Shown one piece after another: positions 12,691 through 25,500 of a stretch of 64,000 nt of DNA; the first letter of the stretch is position 1, and each line of letters opens with the position of its first letter. Both the position numbers and the translations under genes were made by a program. The stretch covers positions 4,015,001 through 4,079,000 of the forward strand of contig NC_064042.1 in the NCBI RefSeq assembly GCF_932526225.1, read 5' to 3'. The notes below the pieces were generated by a model. The model worked only from the letters and a program-made list of their open reading frames with translations, was not told the origin of the DNA and did not search any database. Origin of the DNA: Nematostella vectensis (lineage: Eukaryota > Cnidaria > Anthozoa > Actiniaria > Edwardsiidae).

Positions 12691-12985
12691 TAGTGGTATT
12701 TCTAGAGCCCACCCTTTGATCACACAGATCCGCGATATGAGCATCCTTCGCACTTATAGTGACTCTACTGCCTACCCTTTGATAACATGGATCCGCGATA
12801 TGAGCATCTTATGCGCTAGTGACTCTACTGCCTACCCGCTGATAACATGAATCCGCGATATGAGCATTTCACGCGCTAATAACTCTACTGCCTACCCTTT
12901 GATCACATGGATCCGCGATATGAGCATCTTATGCGCTAGAGACTCTACTGCCTACCCGCTGATAACATGGATCTGTGGTTTTAGC
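12690..12985. repeat. 60-bp minisatellite 3' of R1 (about 5 units)
   Basis: Tandem units of 60 bp with core 'gatccgcgatatgagcatc' and 'gactctactgcctaccc'. Read on the minus strand each unit restates the last codons of the receptor tail (DPC-x-QRVGSRV-x-S-x) followed by a stop. R1 has about five units, R2 about sixteen and R3 two. Confidence 0.85.
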
Positions 12986-12997
12986 TCTGTTCAACTC

Positions 12998-13567
12998 CTA
13001 GTACACACTCCCTCTTATGTCTGTGTCTACTCCCCTCCCGTCCCTACCACAAGACCTGGCCGCAATGCGTGTCCCAGGATGCAGTGGGGCATACTGCGCA
13101 TTCTCGCTGTGTTGTGTCGTCGCCTGTAAAGATTGGTGCACTTCATGTGGTAAACCTCGTATTCTTGTGTTCTCATAACCTGGCTCGCCTTGAGCACCTG
13201 TGTCGTTCCTTGCTCTCCTCGCGGGTGGATTCTGTCTACTCATTCTAGTGCTATCGACGCAATCGTACAGGCGATTGCCTGGCACATGCCGATCATGTAA
13301 TACATGTCTATTCATAGCTTCATACTGCGTGACATTGCCCCCTTGCGTTACATCCTCGTATTGCGTGACATTGCTCCCTTGCGTTACATCTTCGTATTGC
13401 GTGACGTTTCTACGGTTGGTTGATCGTGCTGGTGTATTGTTCACTGGTTCGTATTGTGAAATGGGGTCAGGGGTGGGTCCCCTATTTTCCAATGGGGCGA
13501 CCTCATAGTCTACCATCTCTGGGATTACATGTTGGTCTGGGTTGACGTTTTCTTGCATCGCCACATT
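12998..13567 (-). CDS. R1 cytoplasmic tail exon (truncated)
   Basis: 190 codons including stop, opening [13 protein letters not shown] after acceptor TTAAG. Tyrosine settings are DYEVA, QYEPV, QYEDV (twice, within a 12-residue repeat of [11 protein letters not shown] type), QYEAM, LYDCV, GYENT and QYAPL. The YQSL site of the paralogues is HQSL here. The last codons are GSVY then TAG, where R2 and R3 read GSEYQEL. The CAG to TAG change removes the ITIM-like SEYQEL and the final YQRV, yet the 24 codons beyond the stop are still open to the ancestral stop. Confidence 0.85.
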   Translation of the reverse strand, partial: NVAMQENVNPDQHVIPEMVDYEVAPLENRGPTPDPISQYEPVNNTPARSTNRRNVTQYEDVTQGSNVTQYEDVTQGGNVTQYEAMNRHVLHDRHVPGNRLYDCVDSTRMSRQNPPARRARNDTGAQGEPGYENTRIRGLPHEVHQSLQATTQHSENAQYAPLHPGTRIAARSCGRDGRGVDTDIRGSVY

Positions 13568-16500
13568 CTTAAGAACAAGCATACATTATGTTTAAAGTGT
13601 TTTCACATTTAAAAAGCTCACTACTCGGACATAACTCAGTATGTTTTTTTAGGAAAAGTTTTACCTGGAATCCAGAGTAGCTTGGGTTATCAGCTTCAGA
13701 TCTGTGGGAGAAAGGTACTGGAATTCAACAAGAATATAAAGCGCTGTTATTTAACGAAGTTTTTATACCTTTCTCTCTTTGCTGTTAGACCTGTAAAAGA
13801 AAAAGCAGCATCTTTAAAGTCATCTTTAAGTTATTGTAACAGAAGTTTAACATATCTAACCGACTTACCTGCCCTCTTCAGCACCGCGATGTAGACAATC
13901 AGACAAATGATGACCAAGAACAAGATGACGACCAGCACAGCGAGACCAACAATGGTTGAATTCTGATCATTTACCTCGACAGCTGGATCAAAAGAAAGAA
14001 CGTCGAAGTTACGACTTCACCAGAACATGTATCTGTACCTATTATCACACCTATAGGAGGGATCACTAGCATATGCACCTGTAAGGGTGGTACTGATGAT
14101 CACATGACTAGCACACGTACCTGTGGGGATGGTACTGATGATCACATGACTAGCACACGTACCTGTGGGGATGGTCCTGATGGTCACGTGACTAGCACAC
14201 GTACCTGTGGGAGTGGTACTGATGGTCATGTGACTAGCACACGTACCTGTGAGGGTGGTCCTGATGGTCACGTGACTAGCACACGTACCTGTGGGGGTGG
14301 TCCTGATGTAGACCGTGTCACGCCTCGTGTCTCCCCGCAACGACACAGTGACCTCCACCTCGTACAGAGTGTCAGGTTCAAGATCATCCAACACGCACGA
14401 CAGCGAGGCTGAATTACTGACACCTGATGACGTCACCCAGTCACGTGACGCTCCAGCTAGAGGTCTAGCGCGCATCGTACACTGCGCATTACGAGTTGCG
14501 TTTGACCACGTGACTTTGAGGCTGCTGGATGCCGGCATGACGTCACTTAGCTGTGGTAAGGACTCCGCTATGGAAGATAAAATTATTTGTCATCTGAGGA
14601 CGTTTTATTTGGTGATTATGATGATGTTTAGATGTGGGATAGTACTATGCTGTGACGTGTCAAGTTTCAACCTCTATTGAACCTGATAAAACCTTTTAGA
14701 CTAGCTAAATGCCATAATTATTGTAACAATAATCGTTTTTCTCTTACGTAGTTGTATTTTGACGCTTGCTGGCTCTATTGCAAACCCGTATCTCGGCGCA
14801 TTTTTTACGAGTGCATGTTTGAGTAGTACAAAGGGATCCGCGATGTTTGCCGTCAGAACCAGAGATACATATACAAGTACACTCCCTGACCTGAAAGATA
14901 TTAGAATAACCAAGAAGTGTAGGATTTACAATTTGTGTCATGGATTAGTCGCTGTTGTTGATTCTTACCCGTAACTCAAGAAGATTTCTTTCAGACACGT
15001 GGTATCAATGCTCTCCCTGACCTTTAAGGGAGAATAGCGTCATGGATTATTTGAAGCTTATAACATTACACTGCAAAAGAGGACACAGCCGCCCGCCAAC
15101 AACACCCCCCCCCAAACAAGATGTTAAAAAACATAAGAAATTGACCATTAAGGGCGTGGCTGTACCAACGCCCCTTATATCCAAATCATAAGAAAATTAA
15201 CTATACCTCCTTCCCAAATAATCCAAGACCTGCAAGGACCTTGTATGCGCGCGAATGTTTCTCAACTGTAATGATGAAAATTATTTACCAATTTTTCAAT
15301 GTTGCTTTTCACTTGTTTGCTTGGAGGGTACTGAACATTTGTTATCCTAAAACTTCCATTACTGGTTTGCTCAGAGCCTGCTGGAACTGCAACGAAAAAT
15401 ATTGTTTTCACGAATATTGATAATATATGTTACAATAAATATACGATGTTTAGGGTACTTGTTCTCCCCCCCCCCCCCACCCTTTACCCCCCCCCCCCCT
15501 CACTGCCCCTTCTTACCGACGGTTAATTTCTGCTGAGATCCAGGAAAACCTTCGGCGTTGCATACCACCTCTATTTTGTCTAGACTTGCCAATTTCACTT
15601 CGTAGGTGACTTTAGTTTCTGTTGTACTGGTAATTTTTGATTGTAACCTTTTGCCGTCATTCATGCAAACGATGTCTGGAGGAGGGGTCTTGTTTGTTTC
15701 TATGGTGATACTGACAGCCGGTGACGTTATACATTTGAGGGAATACCTCTCCATGTTGGCATCTAGGTATTAAAAGAAAGGGAGTGAGATGCATCATGCA
15801 GAAAGAGAGGAGCTCTACATACAGTGAACGAACTGACACGGTCTATTTACGACTTCTTGATCTGTTGTCTTCACTAATTGTCGCTTTCAGGTTTATATGT
15901 GTTTTGTGTACTATTTCAATGCAAAACAAAAAAAATTATCTTTAAAGGCGTTAGTAAGAAGGAGGGACCAGGGGCCCCTTCTAGCAGCATGGAAATGGCG
16001 TCTTATGGCCATTTTGACCCCTTTAAAAAAGCACTAATATATCTGAAAGCAAGTTATGGTTGACATGCAAATGGAAATAAGAATCTACAATTAATATAAT
16101 ACTAACATGTAACCGTAATATTGACTCTTTCGCTTTGCTTGGTGTTGCAGGCACTTTCCGCGAGGCAGCTGTAAGAACCGGTATCATTCAACGACCCGCT
16201 AAATATAAGACTTCTATTGCTGCTAAACCATTCGCTGTTCTTGTACCAAGTGATGCTGACAGGTCTAACCACATTAGTTGTACACTCCAAGGTAAAGGGG
16301 ACTCCTCTTTTTACCATTGGAGCTGAAATATTGACGAACTCTATTTTTTCTAAAAAGGTAAAATAAGTTTATAAATTAATAAGTATGTTTTAGCATTAGT
16401 AAATACTAGATATAGCAAACAATAGTCGATACATTTTCAATAAACACTCAAAAATAAGCCTTGGATTCCGTACCTTGCATATCAATACTGAATGTGTTCT

Positions 16501-19500
16501 TCTGACCAATTCCTGCTGTGTTATTCGGCACACAAGTGTATTCATGCGTTCCTAAAGTGTTTAACGTCAAGTTGAATACCCCATTTGACTTCTCTATCAA
16601 AAGGGTCTTGTTGACGAAAAGCGAGTAGTGGATGTCATCTGGTTCACCCCTCGCTGTGCAGTTAAAATAAACGCTGGTCCCCAGACAGTAAGAGCTTTCC
16701 AGACGTGTTAGGCTTGTTTTCTCTGGTTTATCTGAAACAGGCAAAAAACAAACCTCGGGTTTTGAACATAATAATATTAGGCTATTTCCCTTAACTATAG
16801 CCTTTTAATTGCACCCCCTGTGAAACGCCTCTCCACTCCCCCCAAACACAACCATCCCGTCCTTATGAATAAATAAGGTAAAGAAAAGTTATAAATAAGG
16901 TAAAAATAAATAAAGTAAATGTACTGGCAACAAACAAGGAAGAGGGCATAAAGACCATGACAAAATCAAATCCTAACCTTTGACAAACTATTTTTGGTTA
17001 ATAAATTGAATCAAGAATGCTGCTTGATATGTGTCTTTCGCAACTCACAGATAACAGTGATACTCGTTGTTCTTGTATAAGCTGGACACTCGTTGCCGTT
17101 GTTCACGGTGCATGTGTAGGTCCCCTCATCTCTTCTTGTGATAGGACTGAACCTGTAGCTCCCAGTGTTGGTCAGCACAGAGCCGTTTGGGTGGAAAATC
17201 GCAACTCTTAACGGCGTTGTACCAGATCCAATGCATCGCATTGTTACATCGGATCCTTCGACTTCGATTTGTGGCGAGGTAAAGCTTGTTATTCGTGGCG
17301 GATCTGAGGTAAACAAAAAGTTGTTTCCGCAAAAAGAAAGACATGCTTTGCATGTATGCGAAGATTATTTTGGTACATTCTATTGATGACAGCGTACAGT
17401 GTCAGTGTTGCTTTTATTTGGGGTATAGATAAAGCTATTTTGTTGCAAAGGTAGCATCCTCTAACGTTTCACTCGCGAGAAAAATAACCCCTGGGGAACA
17501 GAAAGGAACGAACTTGACAAAAAAATCGAGGCCTATGGTAAGCTGTGATTGGTCGACCTCCAGAGGTCGCCCAATCACAGGCGCGCTTCCCCAACAATGC
17601 ACCAAATATTTACATAGTTGGTCTGTGTTGGCTAGAGATCAAATATGGCTTCAAGCGTGAATAACTTCTTATATATTCGAAGGGCTCATTCCCGACATCA
17701 TTTCAGCGTTAAAAAACACGTTTAGAGCGTCTTCTTTTAAGCCAGAACAGCTTTTGGTCCTAAAGGGGTTTTACAAACGACAGGATGTTTTTGCTCGACT
17801 ACCTACAGGGTTTGGAAAGAGTTTGATATTTCCACAGGCAGCCCAAGGCTACTGTCAGTGGTTTATAAATAATGTATGGGAAATTTATTTGTTAACGAAA
17901 AAAAATACTTTATCGTGACAAATACAACTTTAGACAATGTAATATTGTGTTTGAGTCTTCTTTATTTCAATAATTTTGCCGATCGAATGTCAGTAGAGCG
18001 AGTTTGAAGCCCGCCACGAATTGTGTTTCTTACTATGTATAAAAATAGGAAAGGCTGTGGACTCCATCAGCTAACGGCCACTACACAACTACTTCGAGGC
18101 CCGATAAAACTCGCAAAAGTCGACGAGCCGCCAATCCAGCGCTAAAACACTTAGAAAACATACCTTAGCTTTTAATTGAACCGAGTCTCATGTCACCGAT
18201 TTGCGAATTTCACTATATTTTTTCCTTTTTTTACCGCCGACTGTCGAATTCACCATCTGTGCCAACAGATCCTGTGCGCTTTCTGACCGAGGGGCTCTAA
18301 GAACGAGGCACTGCTCGGAAATTCAAACTTCGAGGAGTCGTCGGTGCGACAACGGCCGACATTCTAGTCAAGGGAATAGTGAGGATCGTGCTCGGTGGTA
18401 GTCCCGAGTCATTCGGCATTGAAGCGGTGAATTCTTTTACTTGGCACCAAAGTTTAAGCTTAGTGAATCCTTGGCTTGGAAAATGTGCAAATAAAGTCCG
18501 TAAAACCATCTTTTGTGATACATTTCTTCCAGTAATCGAGGAGAGTTGTTCTCGAAGCAAATGCGATCCGAATAGCTTGTCCATTTTTTTGTTATTATCT
18601 GAGACTGTTTCCCCGCAAACGCGGCGAATAATTCCCGATTACCTTACATTTCCGACTAGAGAAGGCTAACCAATTTTTCATTCGTAAATTACGAAAGATC
18701 GAGCTGGAGAAACGGCAAAATATATCTAAACGCTTAAGATTCCCCACAGTGATTTGCCTCCAAAAAAGACATGTTTAATCCCCAAGGGACCCAGGCGTCA
18801 TGACGGCTTTTTTGCGAAGTTCGTTCCTTACTGTTCCCCAGGGGTTATTTTTCTCGCGAGTGAAACGTTAGAGGAAAAACCCCTGGGTTTCCGAGGATGC
18901 AAAGGTAGAAACGATCACATATTATAAAGATTCACGATAGAAAATACCTTTGACAGCGAAGAAGCCGCTCTTGTTTTCTCCATCTCCCGCCTCGTTACTG
19001 GGAACACACTTGAAGATACTCAAGCCAGAAGCGTTAAGACTAATGACAAATTTTCCGTTCATATTTGAGGCAAGCGCCGTATCATTGCGATACAGAGTGT
19101 AGTTGATGTTGTTTGGGTTAGCCAATGCTGAGCAATTTAACGAGACAACATCCCTGACACAGCCGATATGCTCATTTGGTATTAATTCGGTGTTTTCTGG
19201 TTTATCTACAAAGCAATATTAACGTAATGAGGCAAAACCTTCAATTTGATGAAGAGTACAGGAATGCGAAAAGAAAAAGACAAAAGATGACACTTTTCCT
19301 TTAGCCTGTTATCTAAAGGACATTATGTGGATCAAGTTTATCCTCAAAACAAATTTTTGAAAACACGTTCTCAATCCACAACGTTTTTTTTAATACTAGT
19401 TATGCCACGAGTACGGAATTTCTGGCCCACGAACAGCCATGAGCACGGAATTTCTGGCCCACTAGTCATGCCATGAGCACGGAATTTCTAGCCCACTAGT

Positions 19501-22500
19501 CATGCCATGAGCACGGAATTTCTAGCCCACTAGTCATGCCATGAGCACGGAATTTCTAGCCCACTAGTCATGCCATGAGCACGGAATTTCTAGCCCACAT
19601 AGACCAGAAACTCCGTGCTCGTGGCATGACTATAGTGGGCCAGAAATTCTGTGCTCTTGGCATGACGAGTGGGCCAGAAATTCTGTGGTCGTTGGCCCGC
19701 GGTGGTCCTAGTGGCACAGAGAAATGCGACCATATACAGTAACCGCAGAATTTCTAAACCCACGCAGCATTCTTACCTAATTGTTAAATGATAACTATTT
19801 TATACATTTTTTGTCGGAATGATATTCATTCAAGAGGAAATGCAGTAATTTCTATATTAAAATGACACTATAAAAAGATTTTACTGAACGTGCGGTCGAA
19901 TTGTTTTGTTTTTTCATAAAAACAAAGACCCCTGAAGACGATATTGTGTTCCTTTTGCCTTAGTCATGCAAGAAGACAAACGTTGTAGCTAGAAATAGGA
20001 AATATAATGGCAGGTAGCATGGTGATTCGATACCCTTTGCTAAATTTAGTGTAAAAAGAAGTTAAAACATAAAATTAAAAATCATGCAGTTGAAATCAAT
20101 AGATTTGTTGATTGCTTGTTTTTTGTCGTTCTCCAACAGAAACCAGGCTATATATTTGTATTTATTGCACTTCGAGCTTCTTTTTAATAGTTTCAACAGG
20201 ACGGCTGTCTTTGGTTCCAAGAATTTCTAGATTCCGGCGGAGTCTTGAGGTTTTTTCAAAGATTAAGTCGCATATTTAGCGGAAAATGCTAAATGAGAAT
20301 AATTCAAAATATTTAAGAATGTGTTTATAGCCTTTGATTGCACCCATCCTGTGTAACGCCTCTCCATCCCCCTCCCCCCCACACCCCATCCCGTCCTTAT
20401 GAATAAATAAGGTAAAGAAAAGTTATAAATAAGGTAAAAATAAATAAAGTAAATGTACTGGCAACAAACAAGGAAGAGGGCATAAAGACCATGACAAAAT
20501 CAAATCCTAACCTTTGACAAACTATTTTTGGTTAATAAATGGAATCAAGAATGCTGCTTGATATGTGTTTTTTGCAACTCACAGATAACAGTGATACTCG
20601 TTGTTCTTGTATCAGCCGGACACTCGTTGCCGTTGTTCACGGTGCATGTGTAGGTCCCCCCATCTTTTCTTGTGATAGGACTGAACGTGTAGATCCCAGT
20701 GTTGGTAAGCACAGAGCCGTTTGGGTGGAAAATCGCAACTCTTAACGGCGCTGTACCAGATGCGATGCATCGCATTGTTACATCGGATCCTTTGACTTCG
20801 ATTTTTGGCGACGTAAAGCTTGTTATTCGTGGCGGATCTGAGGTAAAAAAAAATCAAAAAGTTGTTTCCGCAAAAAGAAAGACATGTTTTGCATGTCAGT
20901 GTTGCTTTTATTTGGGGTATAGATAAAGCTATTTTGTTGCAAAGGTAGCATCCTCTAACGTTTCACTCGCGAGAAAAATAACCCCTGGGAAACAGTAAGG
21001 AACGAACTTGACAAAAAAAATTAGGCCTATGGTGAGCTGTGATTGGTTGACCTCCCGAGGTCGCCCAATCACAGGCGCGCTCCCCCAACAATGCACCAAA
21101 TATTTACATAGTTGATCTGTGTTGGCTAGAGATCAAATATGGCTTCAATCGTGAATAACTTCTTATATATTCAAAGGGCTAATTCCCGACATCATTTCAG
21201 CGATAAAAAAAAACACGTTTAGAGCGTCTTCTTTGAAGCCAGAACAGCTTTTGGTCCTAAAGGGGTTTTACAAACGACAGGATGTTTTTGCTCGGCTACC
21301 TACAGGGTTTGGAAAAAGTTTGATATTCCCACAGGCAGCCCAAGGCTACTGTCAGTGGTTTATAAATAATGTATGGGGGAATTTATTTGTTAGCGAAAAA
21401 AATACTTTATCGTGAAACATACAACTTTAGACAATGTAATATTATGTTTGAGTCTTCTTTATTTCAATTTAGCCGATCGAATGTCAGTAGAGCGAGTTTG
21501 AAGCCCGCCACGAATTGTGTTTCTTACTATGTATAAAAATATGAAAGGCTGTGGACTCCATCAGCTAACGGCTACCACACAACTACTTCGAGGCCCGATA
21601 AAACTCGCAAAAGTTGACGAGCCGCCAATCCAGCGCCAAAACACTTTGAAAACATACCTTAGCTTTCAATTGAACCGAGTCTCATGTCACCGATTTGCGA
21701 ATTTCACTATATTTTTTCCTTTTTTTACCGCCGACTGTCGAATTCACCATCTGTGCCAACAGATCCTGTGCGCTTTCTGACCGAGGGGCTCTAGGAACGA
21801 GGCACTGCTCGGAAATTCAAACTTCGAGGAGTCGTCGGTGCGATAACGGCCGACATTCTAGTCAAGGGAATAGTGAGGATCGTGCTCGGTGGTAGTCCCG
21901 AGTCATTCGGCATTGAAGCGGTGAATTCTTTTACTTGGCACCAAAGTTTAAGCTTAGTGGATCCTTGGCTTGGAAAATGTGCAATTAAAGTCCGTAAAAC
22001 CATCTTTTGTGATACATTTCTTCCAGTAATCGAGGAGAGTTGTTCTCCAAGCAAGTGCGATCCGAATAGCTTGTGCATTTTTTTTTTATTATCTGAGACT
22101 GTTTCCCCGCAAACGCGGCAATAATTCCCGATTACCTTACATTTCCGACTAGAGAAGGATAACCAATTTTTCTTTCGTAAATTACGAAAGATCGGGCTGG
22201 CGAAACGGCGAAATATATCTAAACGCGTAAGATTCCCCACAGTGATTTGTCTCCAAAAAAGACACGATAAAGTATTTTTTTTCGCTAACACATAAAGTCC
22301 CCCATACATTATTTATAAACCACTGACAGTAGCCTTGGGCTGCCTGTGGAAATATCAAACTCTTTCCAAACCCTGTATGTAGTCGAGCAAAAACATCCTG
22401 TCGTTTGTAAAACCCCTTTAGGACCAAAAGCTGTTCTGGCTTCAAAGAAGACGCTCTAAACGTGTTTTTTTACCGCTGAAATGATGTCGGGAATTAGCCC

Positions 22501-25500
22501 TTCGAATATATAAGAAGTTATTCACGCTTGAAGCCATATTTGATCTCTAGCCAACACAGACTAACTATGTAAATATTTGGTTCATTGTTGGGGAAGCGAG
22601 CCTGTGATTGGGCGACCTCGGGAGGTCGACCAATCACAGCTCACCATAGGCCTAGATTTTTTTGCCAAGTTCGTTCCTTACTGTTCCCCAGGAATTATTT
22701 TTCTCGCGAGTGAAACGTTAGAGGAAAATACCCCTGGGTTTTCTAGGATGCAAAGGTAGAAACGATCACATATTATAAAGATTCACGATAGAAAATACCT
22801 TTGACAGCGAAGAAGCCGATCTTGTTTTCTCCATCTCCCGCCTCGTTACTGGGAACACACTTGAAGATACTCAAGCCAGAAGCGTTAAGACTAATGACAA
22901 ATGTTCCGTTCATATTTGAGGCAAGAGCCGTATCATTGCGATACAGAGTGTAGTTGATGTTGTTTGGGTTAGCCAAGGCTGAGCAATTTAACGAGACAAC
23001 ATCCCTGACACAGCCGATATGCTCATTTGGTATTAATTTGGTGTTTTCTGGTTTATCTACAAAGCAATATTAACGTGATGAGGCAAAACCTTCAATCTGA
23101 TGAAGAGTACAGGAATGCGAAAAGAAAAAGACAAAAGATGACACTTTTCCTTTAGGAAGTTAAGGACCTATAAAACGCTCTTCACAAACCCAACAACAAG
23201 GTGATTAGTTTACAAGGAGACAAATGTGTTAGCACATACGAATCTAGTAACAGTTTTAGGTAAAATAAAATGTGTCAAAAAAGAGCAAAAGAGAAGATCC
23301 AATGGAATGCCTTGTGTTGTTTATTACAACATTAGCGTGCATTATTGATACCATATTGTGTTAGTTCTTACTCTTATAATGGGAACACCTTAGTAGTTAA
23401 ACATACTTTGTAACAAACCGATAAGTGGACTAAGAGAAGAATGAGATACAAAAGAATAATGGCCTCGAACAAACCCTTGCAATGCACAAATGATAGTTGA
23501 AACAGTAAAACATTTTACATGAAATATACATATAACAGTCTTTAACAATCTGTACATGAAAGTATGATTTAATTATCCAAACTCACAGTTAACAGTGATA
23601 CTCGTTGTGTTTGTGTCATTTGAACACTCGTTGCCGTTGTTCACGGTGCATGTGTAGGTCCCTCCATCTCTTCTCGTGATAGGACTGAACGTGTAGATCC
23701 CAGTGTTGGTCAGCACAGAGCCGTTTGGGTGGAAAATCGCAACTCTTAACGGCGCTGTACCAGATGCGATGCATCGCATTGTTACATCGGATCCTTCGAC
23801 TTCGATTTTTGGCGAGGTAAAGCTTGTTATTCGTGGTGGATCTGAGGTAAACAAAAATCAAAAAGTTGTTTCCGCAAAAAGAAAGACACGTTTTGCATGC
23901 ATGCGAGGATTATTCTGGTACATTCTATTGATGACAGCGTACAGTGTCAGTGTTGCTTTTATTTGGGGTATAGATAAAGCTATTTTGTTGCAAAGGTAGC
24001 ATCCTCTAACGTTTCACTCGCGAGAAAAATAACCCCTGGGGAACAGTAAGGAACGAACTTGGTAAAGAAATCTAGGCCTATGGTGAGCTGTGATTGGTCG
24101 ACCTCCCGAGGTCGCCCAATCACAGGCGCGCTCCCCCAACAATGCACCAAATATTTACATAGTTGCTCTGTGTTGGCTAGAGATCAAATATGGCTTCAAG
24201 CGTGAATAACTTTTTATATATTCGAAGGGCTAATTTCCGACATCATTTCAGCGGTAAAAAAACACGTTTAGAGCGTCTTCATTGAAGCCAGAACAGCTTT
24301 TGGTCCTAAAGGGGTTTTACAAACGACAGGATGTTTTTGCTCGACTACCTACAGGGTTTGGAAAGAGTTTGATATTTCCACAGGCAGCCCAAGGCTACTG
24401 TCAGTGGTTTATAAATAATGTATGGGGGAATTTATTTGTTAGCGAAAAAAAATACTTTATCGTGAAAAATACAACTTTAGACAATGTAATATTGTGTTTG
24501 AGTCTTCTTTATTTCAATTTAGCCGATCGAATGTCAGTAGAGCGAGTTTGAAGCCCGCCACGAATTGTGTTTCTTACTATGTATAAAAATATGAAAGGCT
24601 GTGGACTCCATCAGCTAACGGCCACCACACAACTACTTCGAGGCCCGATAAAACTCGCAAAAGTCGACGGGCCGCCAATCCAGCGCCAAAACATTTTGAA
24701 AACATACCTTAGCTTTCAATTGAACCGAGTCTCATGTCACCGATTTGCGAATTTCACTATATTTTTTCTACTTTTTACCGCCTACTGTCAAATTCACCAT
24801 CTGTGCCAACAGATCCTGTGCGCTTTCTGACCGAGGGGCTCTAGGAACGAGGCACTGCTCGGAAATTCAAACTTCGAGGAGTCGTCGGTGCGACAACGGC
24901 CGACATTCTAGTCAAGGGAATAGCGAGGATCGTGCTCGGTGGTAGTCCCGAGTCATTCGGCATTGAAGCGGTGAATTCTTTTACTTGGCACCAAAGTTTA
25001 AGCTTAGTGGATCCTTGGCTTGGAAAATGTGCAAATAAAGTCCGTAAAACCATCTTTTGTGATACATTTCTTCCAGTAATCGAGGAGAGTTGTTCTCGAA
25101 GCAAATGCGATCCGAATAGCTTGTCCATTTTTTTTTTTTTTTATCTGAGACTGTTTCCCCGCAAACGCGGCCAATAATTCCCGATTACCTTACATTTCCG
25201 ACAAGAGAAGGCTAACCAATTTTTCTTTCGTAAATTACGAAAGATCGAGCTGGCGAAACGGCAAAATATATCTAAACGCGTAAGATTCCCCACAGTGAAT
25301 GCCTCCAAAAAAGACATGTTTAATCCCCAAGGGACCCAAGGCGCCGTGACGGCTTTTTTGCCAAGTTCGTTTCTTACTGTTCCACAGGGGTTATTTTTCT
25401 CGCGACTGAAACGTTAGATTAAAAACCCCTGGGTTTCCGAGGATGCAAAGGTAGAAACGATCACATATTATAAAGATTCACGATAGAAAATACCTTTGAC

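Noticed and set aside
12998-13567. R1 as a plain pseudogene because of the tail TAG
   Set aside because: All twenty exons keep phase and splice sites, the stop falls only 24 codons before the usual end, and the membrane exon and most tyrosine sites remain. A truncated but functional gene is at least as likely.
14104-14412. Plus-strand frame overlapping the R1 FN3 exon and repeats
   Set aside because: It is the reverse complement of the coding FN3 exon and the 42-bp array. The FN3 motif with correct splice sites is on the minus strand.
19385-19700. CRISPR-like array of 34-bp repeats
   Set aside because: Units are directly abutting with no unique spacers, the array contains inverted units, and it lies in an intron of an animal gene. 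It is a minisatellite.
17730-25300. A host RecQ helicase gene inside R1
   Set aside because: Only the motif-0/Walker A part is present, three times, always inside the same inverted-repeat element. There is no helicase core or continuing exon.
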